NCBI GenBank assembly: GCA_019359765.1
Contig: JAHHGU010000042.1
Span: 1-46,643 of the forward strand
DNA length: 46,643 nucleotides
Direction: 5' to 3'
DNA from: Aphanothece sp. CMT-3BRIN-NPC111
Lineage (GTDB): Bacteria; Cyanobacteriota; Cyanobacteriia; Cyanobacteriales; JAHHGU01
The position numbers and the translations under genes are program-made. Numbering within the stretch: the stretch's first letter is position 1; every line of letters starts with the position of its first letter. The notes under the pieces were generated by a model that was not told the DNA's origin, searched no databases, and was given only the letters and a program-made list of their open reading frames with translations. This document shows, piece after piece, positions 1 through 8,844 of this stretch.

Positions 1-2
1 GA

Positions 3-26
3 AAATGGCAAAACTTTTTGCCATTT
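3..26 (-). terminator. Hairpin after pilT, probable terminator
   Basis: Two perfect 11-base complementary arms (3-13 and 16-26, AAATGGCAAAA/TTTTGCCATTT) lie just beyond the pilT stop codon. The stem is AT-rich and has T-rich flanks on the minus strand, so it probably ends the pilT transcript. It is symmetric and could act on both strands. Confidence 0.55.
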
Positions 27-35
27 GTAACTTTT

Positions 36-1379
36 TTACACCCGACCTCGCAGCATCATTGCCATTTCATTAGGAGTGGGGGACATTTCCAATGCCGTCT
101 CTTCAGTAATGCGACCTTCCTGATATAAGTTAAACAAGGACTTATTCATGGTGATCATGCCGTCGAATTCGTTATCAGCCATCAGTGCTAAAATTTCGTC
201 ATTTTTGCCATCCCGGATGTAATCCTTGACAGTCTCAGTATTAATCAAAATGTCGTGATAAGCGGCACGCTTGCCATCAGTTGTACGGCACAGCCCTTGA
301 GAAATAACTGCTACAAGAGATTCTGCTATTGCCACCCGCATCGCGGGCTGCTCCTCAGCAGCGTAAAGGTTAAGAATCCGCTCAATCGTTTTCACGGCGC
401 TGTTAGTGTGCAGCGTCCCCATAACCAAGTGGCCGGTCTGAGCAGCTTTCAGAGCGGTGTTCACCGTTTCTTTATCTCGCATTTCCCCAATCAGAATGAG
501 ATCTGGGTCTTCCCGCAAAGCTGCTTTCAAGGCAGTGTCAAATTTGAGGGTATGCATACCCACTTCCCTGTGTTTGATTAGGGATTTACGGCTTTTGTGA
601 ATAAATTCAATTGGGTCCTCAATGGTGATGATGTGCTTGGGCATCTCTTTATTGATGTAGTCAACCATCGCCGCCATAGTAGTGGACTTACCGGAACCCG
701 TAGGTCCTGTTACTAAAATCAAACCTTTATGGTAATGGCAAACATCCTTGAAGACTGGTGGCAAGCGTAACTGCTCCATAGTCAATATTTTCAGGGGGAT
801 TAATCGCAGAACCATAGCTGGGCCTGTGAGTGAGTCGAAGATATTTATCCGTACCCGAGCAAAGTCATATTGAGTGGCTCCATCAAAATCTAGGTGGTCT
901 TGAAAGCGGCGGATTTCTTCATCAGTCAACACTTCGTGCAACCAGCTCATAAAGGTTGCATTATCTGTCACAGGATAATTTGTTGTTTCAATTTCGCCGC
1001 GATTGCGAAAGCGAGGAATCTCTCCTACACCGACGTGAACGTCAGAAAACCCTTTTTCATGAGCTTCAATTACAAGCTGCGCTAAAGTATGATGCCCTGG
1101 CGACGGACCGGCACCACGACCCGGCGTCCGAACCGCAGCTGGCGAAGCTGCTGGCGCACTAGGTCGCTGACCTGCTGCCGCCCCTGGGGGAGCTTTTGCA
1201 CCAGGCGGTGGGGCTACCGCTGCATTAGAACGAGCTGCAAAAGGCATTTGCATGGTTGGCGGAGCCGTTCGGTTAGCGGCGGCAGAACCATCACCATTAA
1301 GCGGAGGTCTGGGCGGTGGCCCTGGTGGAACACGGGGTGGAGGCGGTGGTGAAGCAGGCGGACGTTGTGGTTCTAGCAT
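36..1379 (-). CDS. pilT: Type IV pilus retraction ATPase, PilT family
   Basis: This is a hexameric GspE/PilT-family ATPase that powers pilus retraction (twitching, phototaxis, DNA uptake) at the cytoplasmic side of the pilus base. The core has Walker A GPTGSGKST (225-233), the Asp box ITIEDPIEF (251-259), a Walker B region DPDLILIGEMRD (291-302) and the His box GTLHTN (321-326), all typical of PilT rather than PilB. At 447 residues it is longer than the usual 350-370 because residues 1-95 are a Pro/Ala-rich, probably disordered extension. Cyanobacteria often carry two PilT paralogues, and the long N-terminus fits a PilT2-like copy, though that assignment is inference. It stands alone, with a hairpin downstream. 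The ATG at 1379 is the only start that includes the proline-rich part; a shorter start nearer residue 95 cannot be excluded. Confidence 0.92.
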   Translation of the reverse strand: MLEPQRPPASPPPPPRVPPGPPPRPPLNGDGSAAANRTAPPTMQMPFAARSNAAVAPPPGAKAPPGAAAGQRPSAPAASPAAVRTPGRGAGPSPGHHTLAQLVIEAHEKGFSDVHVGVGEIPRFRNRGEIETTNYPVTDNATFMSWLHEVLTDEEIRRFQDHLDFDGATQYDFARVRINIFDSLTGPAMVLRLIPLKILTMEQLRLPPVFKDVCHYHKGLILVTGPTGSGKSTTMAAMVDYINKEMPKHIITIEDPIEFIHKSRKSLIKHREVGMHTLKFDTALKAALREDPDLILIGEMRDKETVNTALKAAQTGHLVMGTLHTNSAVKTIERILNLYAAEEQPAMRVAIAESLVAVISQGLCRTTDGKRAAYHDILINTETVKDYIRDGKNDEILALMADNEFDGMITMNKSLFNLYQEGRITEETALEMSPTPNEMAMMLRGRV

Positions 1380-1922
1380 ATGGAACTACCAGTGGTAGAT
1401 GAGACTGATTCTACAAACTTTTTTTCTAGTGTTCCCAGAGCGAGGGAACTAATATCAGTAACTCAAAACAATACTCAATCTACTTTCAGAATGAAGCAAA
1501 GAAGCTAAGGGCTTAGAAGGCAACAGGTTGCAACTGATTTGCCAGCGATACTGGCAGACAAAATTCTGAGAAGAGTATCAGCTAATCTTAAGAAATGTTA
1601 AGCGAGGCACACTCGAATAGGTTCATTGACAACTTCCTTAGTCAGTGTAGCGATCGCATCTTGTAGTAGAACAAGCTGAATAGAAAGGCTTATAGCTAGC
1701 TATATCTTTTGGAGGATTGATCTTTTATTAACATCTATGTATGTAGGCATAGTAAAATTCCTTATTCATAAATACCCGTTCCTAAGTGTAAATTTTGTTG
1801 AAGATATGCTCATCTTATCTAGAAAGATTATTTATACTGATTTGCAACATGCTCAATCTGGACGGGTTGAGCAACGGACTTTTTCTATTTTCAATTTCTT
1901 TTTAACTCTGGAAGGAAAAAAC
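1380..1922. other. Intergenic region, divergent promoters
   Basis: No convincing gene is visible. The gap separates the divergent pilT and the small membrane protein starting at 1923, so it must carry both promoters. It holds one HIP1 site near 1651. An in-frame upstream extension of the next gene (ATG at 1737) exists but lacks a suitably spaced ribosome binding site and has no protein-like character. Confidence 0.5.
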
Positions 1923-2297
1923 ATGGAATTAACTCAAAGCAACAGCTTAGGAAAACTTTACTCTTTGTCGATGGTCAAAAGCTTTTTGATATGGACTTTT
2001 GCACTGGCAGTTTGCTTGCTGGTCGTAGGGTTTCCATTGGTTGTCTTAATGGTTACCGTGGGAGCTTTACTGGCTATTGTCTTGCAATCAGTTCTGCCTA
2101 TTAGTGCCGTTTTGTTGGTGGCGGGCGGTTTAATTGGGGTGAATGTTTTAGCAGTCGTCGTGGGTGCGGCGGTATTAACCTTAAAGGGTGTTCATCCCCA
2201 CGAAGTCCGTTGGTTGAGCTGGCTGCATGGTGAAGCCGATGCGCTGCATACTTCTGTTTATGCGGCTTGTCCTCTTACCTGCGATCTGGATTTATAA
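1923..2297 (+). CDS. Small hypothetical membrane protein
   Basis: The 124-residue protein begins MELTQSNSLG and carries about two or three strongly hydrophobic segments (roughly residues 22-50 and 55-90), followed by a short polar tail with HPHEVRWLSWLHGEAD. The frame stays open back to 1737, but the ATG at 1923 follows a good ribosome binding site (GGAAGG, about seven bases upstream), so the shorter start is preferred. The gene is followed at once by a clear intrinsic terminator and is therefore monocistronic. I do not recognise the family. It is probably an inner- or thylakoid-membrane protein of unknown role. Confidence 0.7.
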   Translation: MELTQSNSLGKLYSLSMVKSFLIWTFALAVCLLVVGFPLVVLMVTVGALLAIVLQSVLPISAVLLVAGGLIGVNVLAVVVGAAVLTLKGVHPHEVRWLSWLHGEADALHTSVYAACPLTCDLDL

Positions 2298-2349
2298 TTG
2301 GCTTCTCAACGAGCGACTTAACCCAGTTTGCTGGATAAAAGCCCTGCTG

Positions 2350-2371
2350 CCCGGTAGAAGCCGGGTTTTTT
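2350..2371 (+). terminator. Intrinsic terminator
   Basis: CCCGG (2350-2354), six-base loop, CCGGG (2361-2365), then six T residues (2366-2371). It lies about 50 bases after the stop of the small membrane protein gene and isolates it from wecB. Confidence 0.85.
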
Positions 2372-2411
2372 CATGCGTAAATTTATCGAATTAAAGCTAT
2401 AGGATAGGTAG

Positions 2412-2443
2412 AGACGTTCGCTGAGATCTTAGAGCGAACGTCT
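2412..2443. repeat. GAGACGTTC-type palindrome, copy 1
   Basis: Perfect 11-base arms AGACGTTCGCT (2412-2422) and AGCGAACGTCT (2433-2443) flank a ten-base centre. It is a variant of the palindromes at 15831-15859 and 39242-39262, which share the AGACGTTC/GAACGTCT ends. Confidence 0.7.
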
Positions 2444-2515
2444 TGCCTGTTGCGGTATCGTGTTGCTCTGTTCTGGTATCGCTTATATTGTTATTTGCAA
2501 TTAAACTAAATTTTC

Positions 2516-3628
2516 ATGCCCACGTCTCCAATCCGAGTTTGCATTACACTGGGAACTCGCCCTGAAGCGATTAAACTGGCACCAGTTATCCAACAGTTCC
2601 AGCGCGAGAGTACATTTGACACCCACGTAATTTTGACCGGCCAGCATCGGGAAATGGTCGAGCAGGTGATGCAGCTGTTCGGTTTGAGTGCCGACCAAAA
2701 CTTAGAAATTATGCAGCATCAGCAAACTTTGACGGATATTACCTGGCGTAGTTTGCAAGGGCTGGAAACAGTATTTAAGCAGCTTCAACCCCAGCTAGTA
2801 TTGGTGCAGGGAGATACGACAACGGCTTTTGCGGCATCCTTGGCAGCGTTTTACCAAAAGATACCCGTAGGTCATGTGGAAGCAGGTTTACGCACAGACG
2901 ATCTATTTAATCCCTATCCGGAGGAAGCCAATAGGCGTTTAATTTCCCAGCTGACGCAGTTAAATTTTGCGCCAACTTCACTAGCAGTAGAACACCTACA
3001 ACGCTCCGGCGTCACTGGTGCAATTCACCAAACTGGCAATACAGTAATTGACGCCCTGCTTTCCGTGGCAAAGCTCCAGCCTGAGTGCAATATTCATGGT
3101 TTGGACTGGGGGCAGTACCGTACACTACTGGCAACAGTTCATCGTCGGGAGAATTGGGGAGAACCCCTACAAGATATTGCGGAGGGATTTCGCCTGGTTT
3201 TAGATAAGTTCCCAGATACAGCTTTGTTATTACCCCTGCATCGTAATCCTACGGTAAGAGAACCACTACAAAAGTATTTAGGCAACCACCCTAGAGTTTT
3301 CTTAACCGAGCCTTTGGATTACGCGGAACTGGTGGGAGCGATTCAACGATGCTATCTATTGTTGACAGATTCCGGGGGATTACAAGAGGAAGCACCGAGT
3401 TTGGGTAAGCCGGTGCTGGTGTTGCGCGAAACAACGGAACGCCCGGAAGCGATCACGGCCGGTACCGCAAAACTTGTAGGCACAAATTCAGATCAGATTG
3501 CAACGGCAGCAAGCCAGTTACTAAGTGATGCCGCTGCCTATGAGACAATGTCAACTGCGATTAATCCTTTTGGGGATGGTCACGCGGCAGAAAGAATTTT
3601 ACAAATTGTCAAGAAACACTTTAGCTAG
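2516..3628 (+). CDS. wecB: UDP-N-acetylglucosamine 2-epimerase (non-hydrolysing)
   Basis: The 370-residue protein interconverts UDP-GlcNAc and UDP-ManNAc in the cytoplasm, supplying ManNAc units for surface polysaccharide. Family hallmarks are visible: the N-terminal GTRPEAIKLAPVI, HVEAGLRT near residue 121, PEEANRR, the GNTVIDALL segment, ATVHRRENWG, and LTDSGGLQEEAPSLGKPVLVLRETTERPEA in the C-terminal Rossmann domain, which binds the UDP moiety. Length matches the family (about 370-380). It is monocistronic, bounded by a palindrome upstream and a decayed, oppositely oriented glycosyltransferase downstream. That neighbour suggests the spot once belonged to a polysaccharide gene group. The ATG at 2516 fits the family start. 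Confidence 0.95.
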   Translation: MPTSPIRVCITLGTRPEAIKLAPVIQQFQRESTFDTHVILTGQHREMVEQVMQLFGLSADQNLEIMQHQQTLTDITWRSLQGLETVFKQLQPQLVLVQGDTTTAFAASLAAFYQKIPVGHVEAGLRTDDLFNPYPEEANRRLISQLTQLNFAPTSLAVEHLQRSGVTGAIHQTGNTVIDALLSVAKLQPECNIHGLDWGQYRTLLATVHRRENWGEPLQDIAEGFRLVLDKFPDTALLLPLHRNPTVREPLQKYLGNHPRVFLTEPLDYAELVGAIQRCYLLLTDSGGLQEEAPSLGKPVLVLRETTERPEAITAGTAKLVGTNSDQIATAASQLLSDAAAYETMSTAINPFGDGHAAERILQIVKKHFS

Positions 3629-3670
3629 ACCAAATTGGTGTAGGTTACCAATTTGAATAAATTTCTAAAT

Positions 3671-4400
3671 TTATCCTAGCTGATTAACTTTTTGTAACAA
3701 AAGTACATGACGATGGTCTGATATCAATTCCGGCGGCGCCGGAATTGATATTAGCAGCATTTTCAGCGCCAAATGTTCTTTGAGCATATTCTTTGGCATT
3801 GCATCCAAGACGCGCCTGTTCTTCAGGGTGACGGTACAAATATTCAATCGCCTCTTTGTACTCCAACTCGGTGTTAACAATCAAGCCAGTATGATTGTGC
3901 ATTACAGTCCGTTGCGCGCTCCCATAGGGGAAAATTACGGGCGGCACTCCTGCATAAGTGACTTCTTGCAAAACCAACTCGGCAGTTGAATAGTTACCTT
4001 CGCAAAGGGGGTAGCCAAAAACATCCAGCGTTTCGATAACTGACTTGATATCTTCAACATAGCCACGAAAGTCGAATGTTTCGGTTACCCCTAATTTTTG
4101 AGCCTGCTGTTTCAACAAATCGTAGTTATCTTCCCGACCGCACACTATAAACTGGACATCAGGAATGTCAATCATAGCGCTCATCGCTACATAATTCGGG
4201 TGCATCTTGAGAAAATGAACTGTCCCGATATAACCGACATTGAATGTATTGGGCGCTTTTGACCGTACACACGAAACTCTAGCTAAGTCAGCAGCATCAT
4301 AAACCATGCCAGTTTTTTTTACTTAACCTCTGCTGGCAGATTTTGAAATACGGAAAGCTCATACAAATACGGGCTAGATGGTAAAGTAAAATCCGAGTTA
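3671..4400 (-). pseudogene. Decayed group 1 (GT4-like) glycosyltransferase
   Basis: The longest open piece (3684-4307, 207 residues) is only the C-terminal half of a GT-B glycosyltransferase: VGYIGTVHF, FRGYVEDIKSVIE and GNYSTAELVLQEVTYAGVPPVIFPYG are sugar-nucleotide-binding features. Upstream, a second frame encodes NSDFTLPSSPYLYELSVFQN followed by LPAEVK and a stop. That reads naturally into the KKTGMVYDAADL of the main frame, so a frameshift lies near 4312-4325 beside a run of eight A/T. Before it another stop appears, and the N-terminal domain is missing. At the 3' end the protein-like sequence stops at GAENAAN, where a 31-bp palindrome begins. Beyond it another frame (DHRHVLLLQKVNQLG) looks like the displaced original C-terminus. 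I read this as a dead gene; the boundaries are approximate. Confidence 0.7.
3721..3751. repeat. 31-bp palindrome inside the glycosyltransferase remnant
   Basis: Perfect 14-base arms (3721-3734 and 3738-3751; ATATCAATTCCGGC and its complement) surround the centre GGC. It lies exactly where similarity to glycosyltransferases ends, so it may be a small inserted palindromic element rather than a terminator; there is no T tract. Confidence 0.65.
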
Positions 4401-4416
4401 GTTGCTTACAATATGA

Positions 4417-4447
4417 TTTTAAAAAGGGCGGATATATTGATCCGCCC
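4417..4447 (-). terminator. Intrinsic terminator of ndhD
   Basis: Read on the minus strand, GGGCGGAT, a six-base loop and ATCCGCCC (4447 down to 4426) are followed by a T run (4425-4417). It lies about 35 bases after the ndhD stop codon and closes that unit. Confidence 0.88.
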
Positions 4448-4482
4448 CTGAGAATGATATTGATAGCCAATATTAAGGATGC

Positions 4483-6090
4483 TTAGCGATCGCTTATCGC
4501 TGGTGCCCGAAAAGACAATATTGGTTCATGCCCCAATGCCAAAGGCGGTGCAGAGGTCGGCCGCTGTTGTGCCAACGTTGGCACCGAGTCACGCAGCCGC
4601 GCCGTTAACTGCAAAGTTGTTGCATCGTAAATCTGAGTCAGCATTTTGGGATACAGACCAATGCCAATAATCGGCACTAAGAGACAGGCAATGATAAACA
4701 CCTCTCTTGGTTCCGCGTCTATTAAGGCTTCGTGTTTGACTAACTCTTTGTTTTCCGGACCGTAGCAAATTTCCCGCAGCATCGATAGCAGGTAAATGGG
4801 CGTCAAAATCACCCCAACTGCCGCCAAGAAGACCACCACTACCTTAAACGTTGGGTTATAAGCATCACTGCTGGCAAAGCCCACAAATACCATCAACTCT
4901 GCCACAAACCCACTCATCCCCGGCAAAGCTAAAGAAGCTAGCGAACAAGTCGTCCACATGGCAAACATCTTCTTCATCTTCTGACCGATGCCACCCATTT
5001 CATCCAATATCAAGGTGTGCGTTCGGTCGTAAGTAGCCCCCACGAGGAAGAACAAACTCGCCCCAATTAAACCGTGAGAAACCATTTGCACCACGGCACC
5101 ACTCAAGCCCAAATCGGTAAATGAGGCAATGCCAATGAGTACAAACCCCATATGGGAAATCGAAGAGTAGGCAATTTTACGCTTGAGACTACGCTGGGCA
5201 AAGGAGGTTAGGGCGGCATAGATAATGTTGGTAACGCCCAAAATCACTAACACTGGCGCAAATACCGCATGGGCATCTGGAAGCATACCAGCGTTCATGC
5301 GAACCAAGGCATATCCCCCCATTTTGAGCAGAATGCCCGCCAGCAACATATGCACCGGGGCTGTTGCTTCACCGTGGGCATCCGGCAGCCAAGTATGCAG
5401 CGGAATAATCGGAAGCTTGACCCCGTAAGCAATTAAAAACCCAGCGTAGATCCAGAGTTGGAAGTTGAGGGCGTAGTCTTTGGCGGCAAGTGCTCTCATA
5501 TCGAACGTCACCGTATCGCCGTAGAATCCCATTGCCAAAGCTGCTAGCAAAATAAACAGCGATCCCCCAGCGGTGTAAAGGATGAATTTGGTAGAGGCGT
5601 AGAGACGTTTTTTCCCTCCCCAAATTGCCAGCAACAGGTACACCGGAATCAGTTCTAGTTCCCATACCAGGAAAAACAACAGCATATCCTGGACAGCGAA
5701 TACAGCAATCTGACCGCCATACATCGCCAGCATTAAAAAGTAAAACAGCTTTGGCTTGAGCGTCACCGGCCAAGCCGCCAGAATTGCTAGCGTTGTAATG
5801 AAGCCAGTGAGTAACACTAGCGGCATTGACAGCCCATCAACCCCCACCGACCACTTGAGATCGATCTGGGGCACCCAAGTGTAACTTTCTACCAGTTGAA
5901 GACCAGGGTTTGCAAAGTCATACTGGGTATAGAAAGCGATAACAATCAGTGCAAAATCAATCAGCCCGACGATTAGGGCGTACCAGCGCTCCCAAAGTCC
6001 TTTTTTTTCTGGCAACAGCGGTATAAACAGGGATGCCACTATTGGGAATAGAATAATCGTCGTCAGCCAAGGAAAATTAGCTGTGTTCAT
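4483..6090 (-). CDS. ndhD: NAD(P)H-quinone oxidoreductase subunit 4 (NdhD)
   Basis: This is an antiporter-like proton-pumping subunit of the cyanobacterial NDH-1 complex in thylakoid and plasma membranes, used in respiration and cyclic electron flow. The 535-residue protein has about 14 transmembrane segments. It carries the conserved loop Glu in FFLVWELELIPVYLLLAIWGG, the lysine-containing helix IAYGVKLPIIPLHTWLPDAHGEA, and the SISHMGFVLIG and LPGMSGFVAE motifs. Pairing with ndhF suggests the respiratory NdhD1/NdhF1 type. The last 40 residues are a polar tail longer than usual. It follows ndhF on the same strand but about 550 bases away, with a decayed gene between them, so it may have its own promoter. 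A strong terminator follows. Confidence 0.95.
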   Translation of the reverse strand: MNTANFPWLTTIILFPIVASLFIPLLPEKKGLWERWYALIVGLIDFALIVIAFYTQYDFANPGLQLVESYTWVPQIDLKWSVGVDGLSMPLVLLTGFITTLAILAAWPVTLKPKLFYFLMLAMYGGQIAVFAVQDMLLFFLVWELELIPVYLLLAIWGGKKRLYASTKFILYTAGGSLFILLAALAMGFYGDTVTFDMRALAAKDYALNFQLWIYAGFLIAYGVKLPIIPLHTWLPDAHGEATAPVHMLLAGILLKMGGYALVRMNAGMLPDAHAVFAPVLVILGVTNIIYAALTSFAQRSLKRKIAYSSISHMGFVLIGIASFTDLGLSGAVVQMVSHGLIGASLFFLVGATYDRTHTLILDEMGGIGQKMKKMFAMWTTCSLASLALPGMSGFVAELMVFVGFASSDAYNPTFKVVVVFLAAVGVILTPIYLLSMLREICYGPENKELVKHEALIDAEPREVFIIACLLVPIIGIGLYPKMLTQIYDATTLQLTARLRDSVPTLAQQRPTSAPPLALGHEPILSFRAPAISDR

Positions 6091-6132
6091 TGCGATCTTT
6101 AAGGAATCAGTACGTCTTTAATCTTTTAGGTA

Positions 6133-6470
6133 TCAGCTTCGAGCAAGTTTTGTAATTGAGTGCCTATTATTAGGCTTTCTTTTAGACTCTAGCTGCTGTT
6201 TGCTACAGAGGCGTTCGCGTAGCGTGCCGTAGGCATATCGCTCCTGAAGATATGCCTTAACTGCCTGCATTCCTTGCTCAACAATCTCAGGTGGGGGCGC
6301 AATCAGCGGATTTTTCTCAAATCTAGCCTTCTTAGGTTAGTCAGTTGAGCAATTTCTGGTGGCAATGTTGTCAGTATTTTTTCGTTGTTCATGGGTAAAC
6401 TGACACAACCATTAAGCTCATCCACACAGATGAATTCTTGGGATTTCGTGTTAGTTGTTAGTTGAATTTT
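6133..6470 (-). pseudogene. Leucine-rich-repeat (Roco-like) gene fragment
   Basis: On the minus strand one frame encodes LTTLPPEIAQLTNLRRLDLRK, split as ...LTTLPPEIAQ and LTNLRRLDLRK, and then hits a stop near 6308. A shift of one frame continues it as NPLIAPPPEIVEQGMQAVKA and YLQE, ending at the stop 6133-6135. This LRR-plus-linker pattern is familiar from cyanobacterial Roco (LRR-small GTPase-COR) proteins. There is one frameshift, no start region and no GTPase domain, so this is a relic. The downstream part of the frame runs through the dispersed repeat at 6211-6241. Without that frameshift the LRR reading would be continuous. Confidence 0.65.
6211..6241. repeat. GCGTTCGCGTAGCGTGCCGTAGG-type dispersed repeat
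   Basis: A GC-rich 31-base stretch beginning GCGTTCGCGTAGCG and ending GGCATATCGC matches a style of short dispersed repeat common in cyanobacteria. It lies inside the LRR gene relic and is read in frame there. Only one good copy is seen in this window, so the family membership rests on recall. Confidence 0.5.
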
Positions 6471-6641
6471 TTACTAACAACTAAAGGCCGGCGATTTATC
6501 CTCATTCTTAGAAGAAAGAAGCATTTGCGCCGCCCACTTCGCTAAACTATCCCGCTAACTGTACTCGTAGTATAGAGGGAACCTTGAGTAATATGAAGCA
6601 TGAACATTTAAATTTTGAATAGTTCACACTTCATATTTTCT

Positions 6642-8720
6642 TCAAGTTACGCCAAACACAATCACTAACCCTAGCACTGCCGCAAAAACAATTAAGGCAT
6701 AAAATTGGGCGCGACCTGTCTCGAAGTATTTTAAGCCCTCACCACTCAAGACAGTAATAAAGCCTGTGAGGTTGACTGCACCATCGACCACCCGATAGTC
6801 CACTTCCATAACTGCCCTTGCCAAGCGGCGACTACCCCTAACGAATAGGGCATGGTAGATGTCGTCAAAGTACCACTTGTTGAGAGAAAGCTTGTACAGT
6901 GGTTGGATTTTTTGCGCGATCGCACTTGGGTCAATCTTGCCCCTCAAATACATCAGCGAAGCCAGAGTAATTCCAATCAAGGCAATTCCCACTGAACTCC
7001 CCCCCATGACGAGAAATTCCGTCCAGTTAAACGCCTCTGCCTCTGACAACACTTCTATAACGGCTTCTCCCGAGGGATGAATGAACTCCTCAAAGTAGTT
7101 GTTAAAGGGTGTCCCCACTAAACCAATTAGTGCCGATGGAACTGCCAGGATGAGCAGCGGCAGCGTCATTGTTAAAGGCGACTCGTGGGGATGTTCGCTG
7201 TGACCAGCATGAGGATCGAGATGTTCGTGGTCTCCTGCCTTTAACTCTCTAATATCCATTGCACCAGGGCCGAAGGCTAGCTGACTATCGGGAGAGCCAG
7301 CTTCTAGTAAAAGTTTCTGGCGGATTTGGGTATCATTACCCCGGAATTTGCCTTCAAACGTCCTGAAATACATTCGGAACATATAAAAGGCAGTGATCCC
7401 AGCAGTTAGCCAGCCAATTGCCCAAAGAGCTGGGTTGGCTGCAAACGTAGAACCCAAAATCTCATCTTTAGACCAAAAACCAGCAAAAGGAGGAATCCCG
7501 CTGATCGCCAAGGTTCCCACTAAAAAGGTTAAGGCAGTGAGCGGCATATACTTCCGCAGACCCCCCATCATCCGCATATCCTGCGCTAATGCGGGGTCGT
7601 GGCCAACCACCTCTTCCATGCCGTGAATCACAGAACCAGAACCCAAAAACAGCATTGCCTTGAAATAGGCGTGGGTCATCAGGTGGAATAGTCCAGCACT
7701 GTAGGCACCAACACCCATTGCCATCACCATATAGCCCAGCTGGGAAATGGTGGAGTAGGCTAAACCCTTCTTAATATCGTTTTGGGTAATGGCAATTGTT
7801 GCACCCAAAAAGGCCGTAAAGGCTCCTGTCCAGGCAATAACGGTCATTGCCATGGGGATGCCTTCAAAAACAGGATACATCCGCGCAATCAGGAAAACAC
7901 CCGCTGCTACCATTGTCGCGGCATGAATCAAAGCCGAGATGGGAGTCGGACCTTCCATCGCATCTGGTAGCCAGACGTGCAGGGGGAATTGAGCGGATTT
8001 CGCCGCTGGTCCCATAAAGACTAAAATTGCGAACAAACCAGCAAGCGCCCCGCTGATGTAACCTTGTTCCACCAAGGCTTGCAGGTGGGCACCCATGGCA
8101 TCAAACTCAAAGCTGCCGGTAGCCCAATACAGCCCTAGAATCCCCAACAGCAGACCAAAGTCACCTACACGGTTAACAACAAACGCTTTCTGACAAGCGT
8201 CTGCTGCCGCCTTGCGGTCATACCAGAAGCCGACCAGCAAGTAAGAACACATGCCGACCAGTTCCCAGAAAATATAAACCTGCACTAAGTTGGGGCTGAC
8301 TACTAGACCCAACATCGAGGAGCTAAACAAGCTTAGATAGGCATAGAAGCGTACATACCCTGGATCGTGAGCCATGTAGCCATCGGTGTAGATCATCACC
8401 AGAAAGGCAACAGTCGTCACGATGACTAGCATCAGAGCCGTCAAATGGTCAATCGTGTAGCCCATTTTCAAGTGAAAATTCCCAGCTGCTGCCCATTCGA
8501 ACGTGCGAATATAGGGAGCATGACCGTGAATTTGGCTCCAGAGTAAGGCAAAGGATAAGCCCATTGCCGCCCCTAGTAGGGAAACTATAAAAGCAGCGTT
8601 TAACTGCCGCAAGTTGTTGGTAAATCGATTAAGCGAGATTAGCCCCAAGCCGACCAGCATCGCCCCAGCTAGCGGTAGGACTGGGATCAGCCAGGCATAC
8701 TGATAGAGTGGTTCCATCAC
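6642..8720 (-). CDS. ndhF: NAD(P)H-quinone oxidoreductase subunit 5 (NdhF)
   Basis: This is the largest antiporter-like membrane subunit of NDH-1, at the distal end of the membrane arm. The 692-residue protein begins MMEPLYQYAWLIPVLPLAGA and has about 15-16 transmembrane segments. Conserved features include FWELVGMCSYLLVGFWYDR with its functional Glu, AKSAQFPLHVWLPDAMEGPTPISALIHAATMVAAG, KKGLAYSTISQLGYM and the C-terminal lateral-helix region. A His-rich loop (GDHEHLDPHAGHSEHPHES, around residues 495-515) sits between helices, as is usual in NdhF1-type sequences. Length fits NdhF1 of NDH-1L. The start lies about 370 bases from the upstream thioredoxin gene, a gap filled by two hairpin structures, so ndhF has its own promoter region. 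Confidence 0.96.
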   Translation of the reverse strand: MMEPLYQYAWLIPVLPLAGAMLVGLGLISLNRFTNNLRQLNAAFIVSLLGAAMGLSFALLWSQIHGHAPYIRTFEWAAAGNFHLKMGYTIDHLTALMLVIVTTVAFLVMIYTDGYMAHDPGYVRFYAYLSLFSSSMLGLVVSPNLVQVYIFWELVGMCSYLLVGFWYDRKAAADACQKAFVVNRVGDFGLLLGILGLYWATGSFEFDAMGAHLQALVEQGYISGALAGLFAILVFMGPAAKSAQFPLHVWLPDAMEGPTPISALIHAATMVAAGVFLIARMYPVFEGIPMAMTVIAWTGAFTAFLGATIAITQNDIKKGLAYSTISQLGYMVMAMGVGAYSAGLFHLMTHAYFKAMLFLGSGSVIHGMEEVVGHDPALAQDMRMMGGLRKYMPLTALTFLVGTLAISGIPPFAGFWSKDEILGSTFAANPALWAIGWLTAGITAFYMFRMYFRTFEGKFRGNDTQIRQKLLLEAGSPDSQLAFGPGAMDIRELKAGDHEHLDPHAGHSEHPHESPLTMTLPLLILAVPSALIGLVGTPFNNYFEEFIHPSGEAVIEVLSEAEAFNWTEFLVMGGSSVGIALIGITLASLMYLRGKIDPSAIAQKIQPLYKLSLNKWYFDDIYHALFVRGSRRLARAVMEVDYRVVDGAVNLTGFITVLSGEGLKYFETGRAQFYALIVFAAVLGLVIVFGVT

Positions 8721-8844
8721 TGACGCCTACTTTATATTTCTTTACTCATTTGCCAAGACCGTTTACATTGTGACATATACTTTACTGAAAAGTATTTATA
8801 ACTAAGAGTCAGAAACAACATATAGCTCAAATAGCTCTAAATAA

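Larger units (their letters stand above)
6091..6641. other. ndhF-ndhD intergenic region with gene debris
   Basis: The 551-base gap holds a decayed leucine-rich-repeat gene (separate entry) and a dispersed repeat. Higher up (about 6465-6560, minus strand) a short stop-bounded frame encodes a protein-like stretch, DSLAKWAAQMLLSSKNEDK. This may be further debris of the same or another dead gene. No intact gene is visible. Confidence 0.5.

Noticed and set aside
1737..1922. Upstream extension of the small membrane protein
   Set aside because: The ATG at 1923 has a much better ribosome binding site and the extra 62 residues look non-coding.
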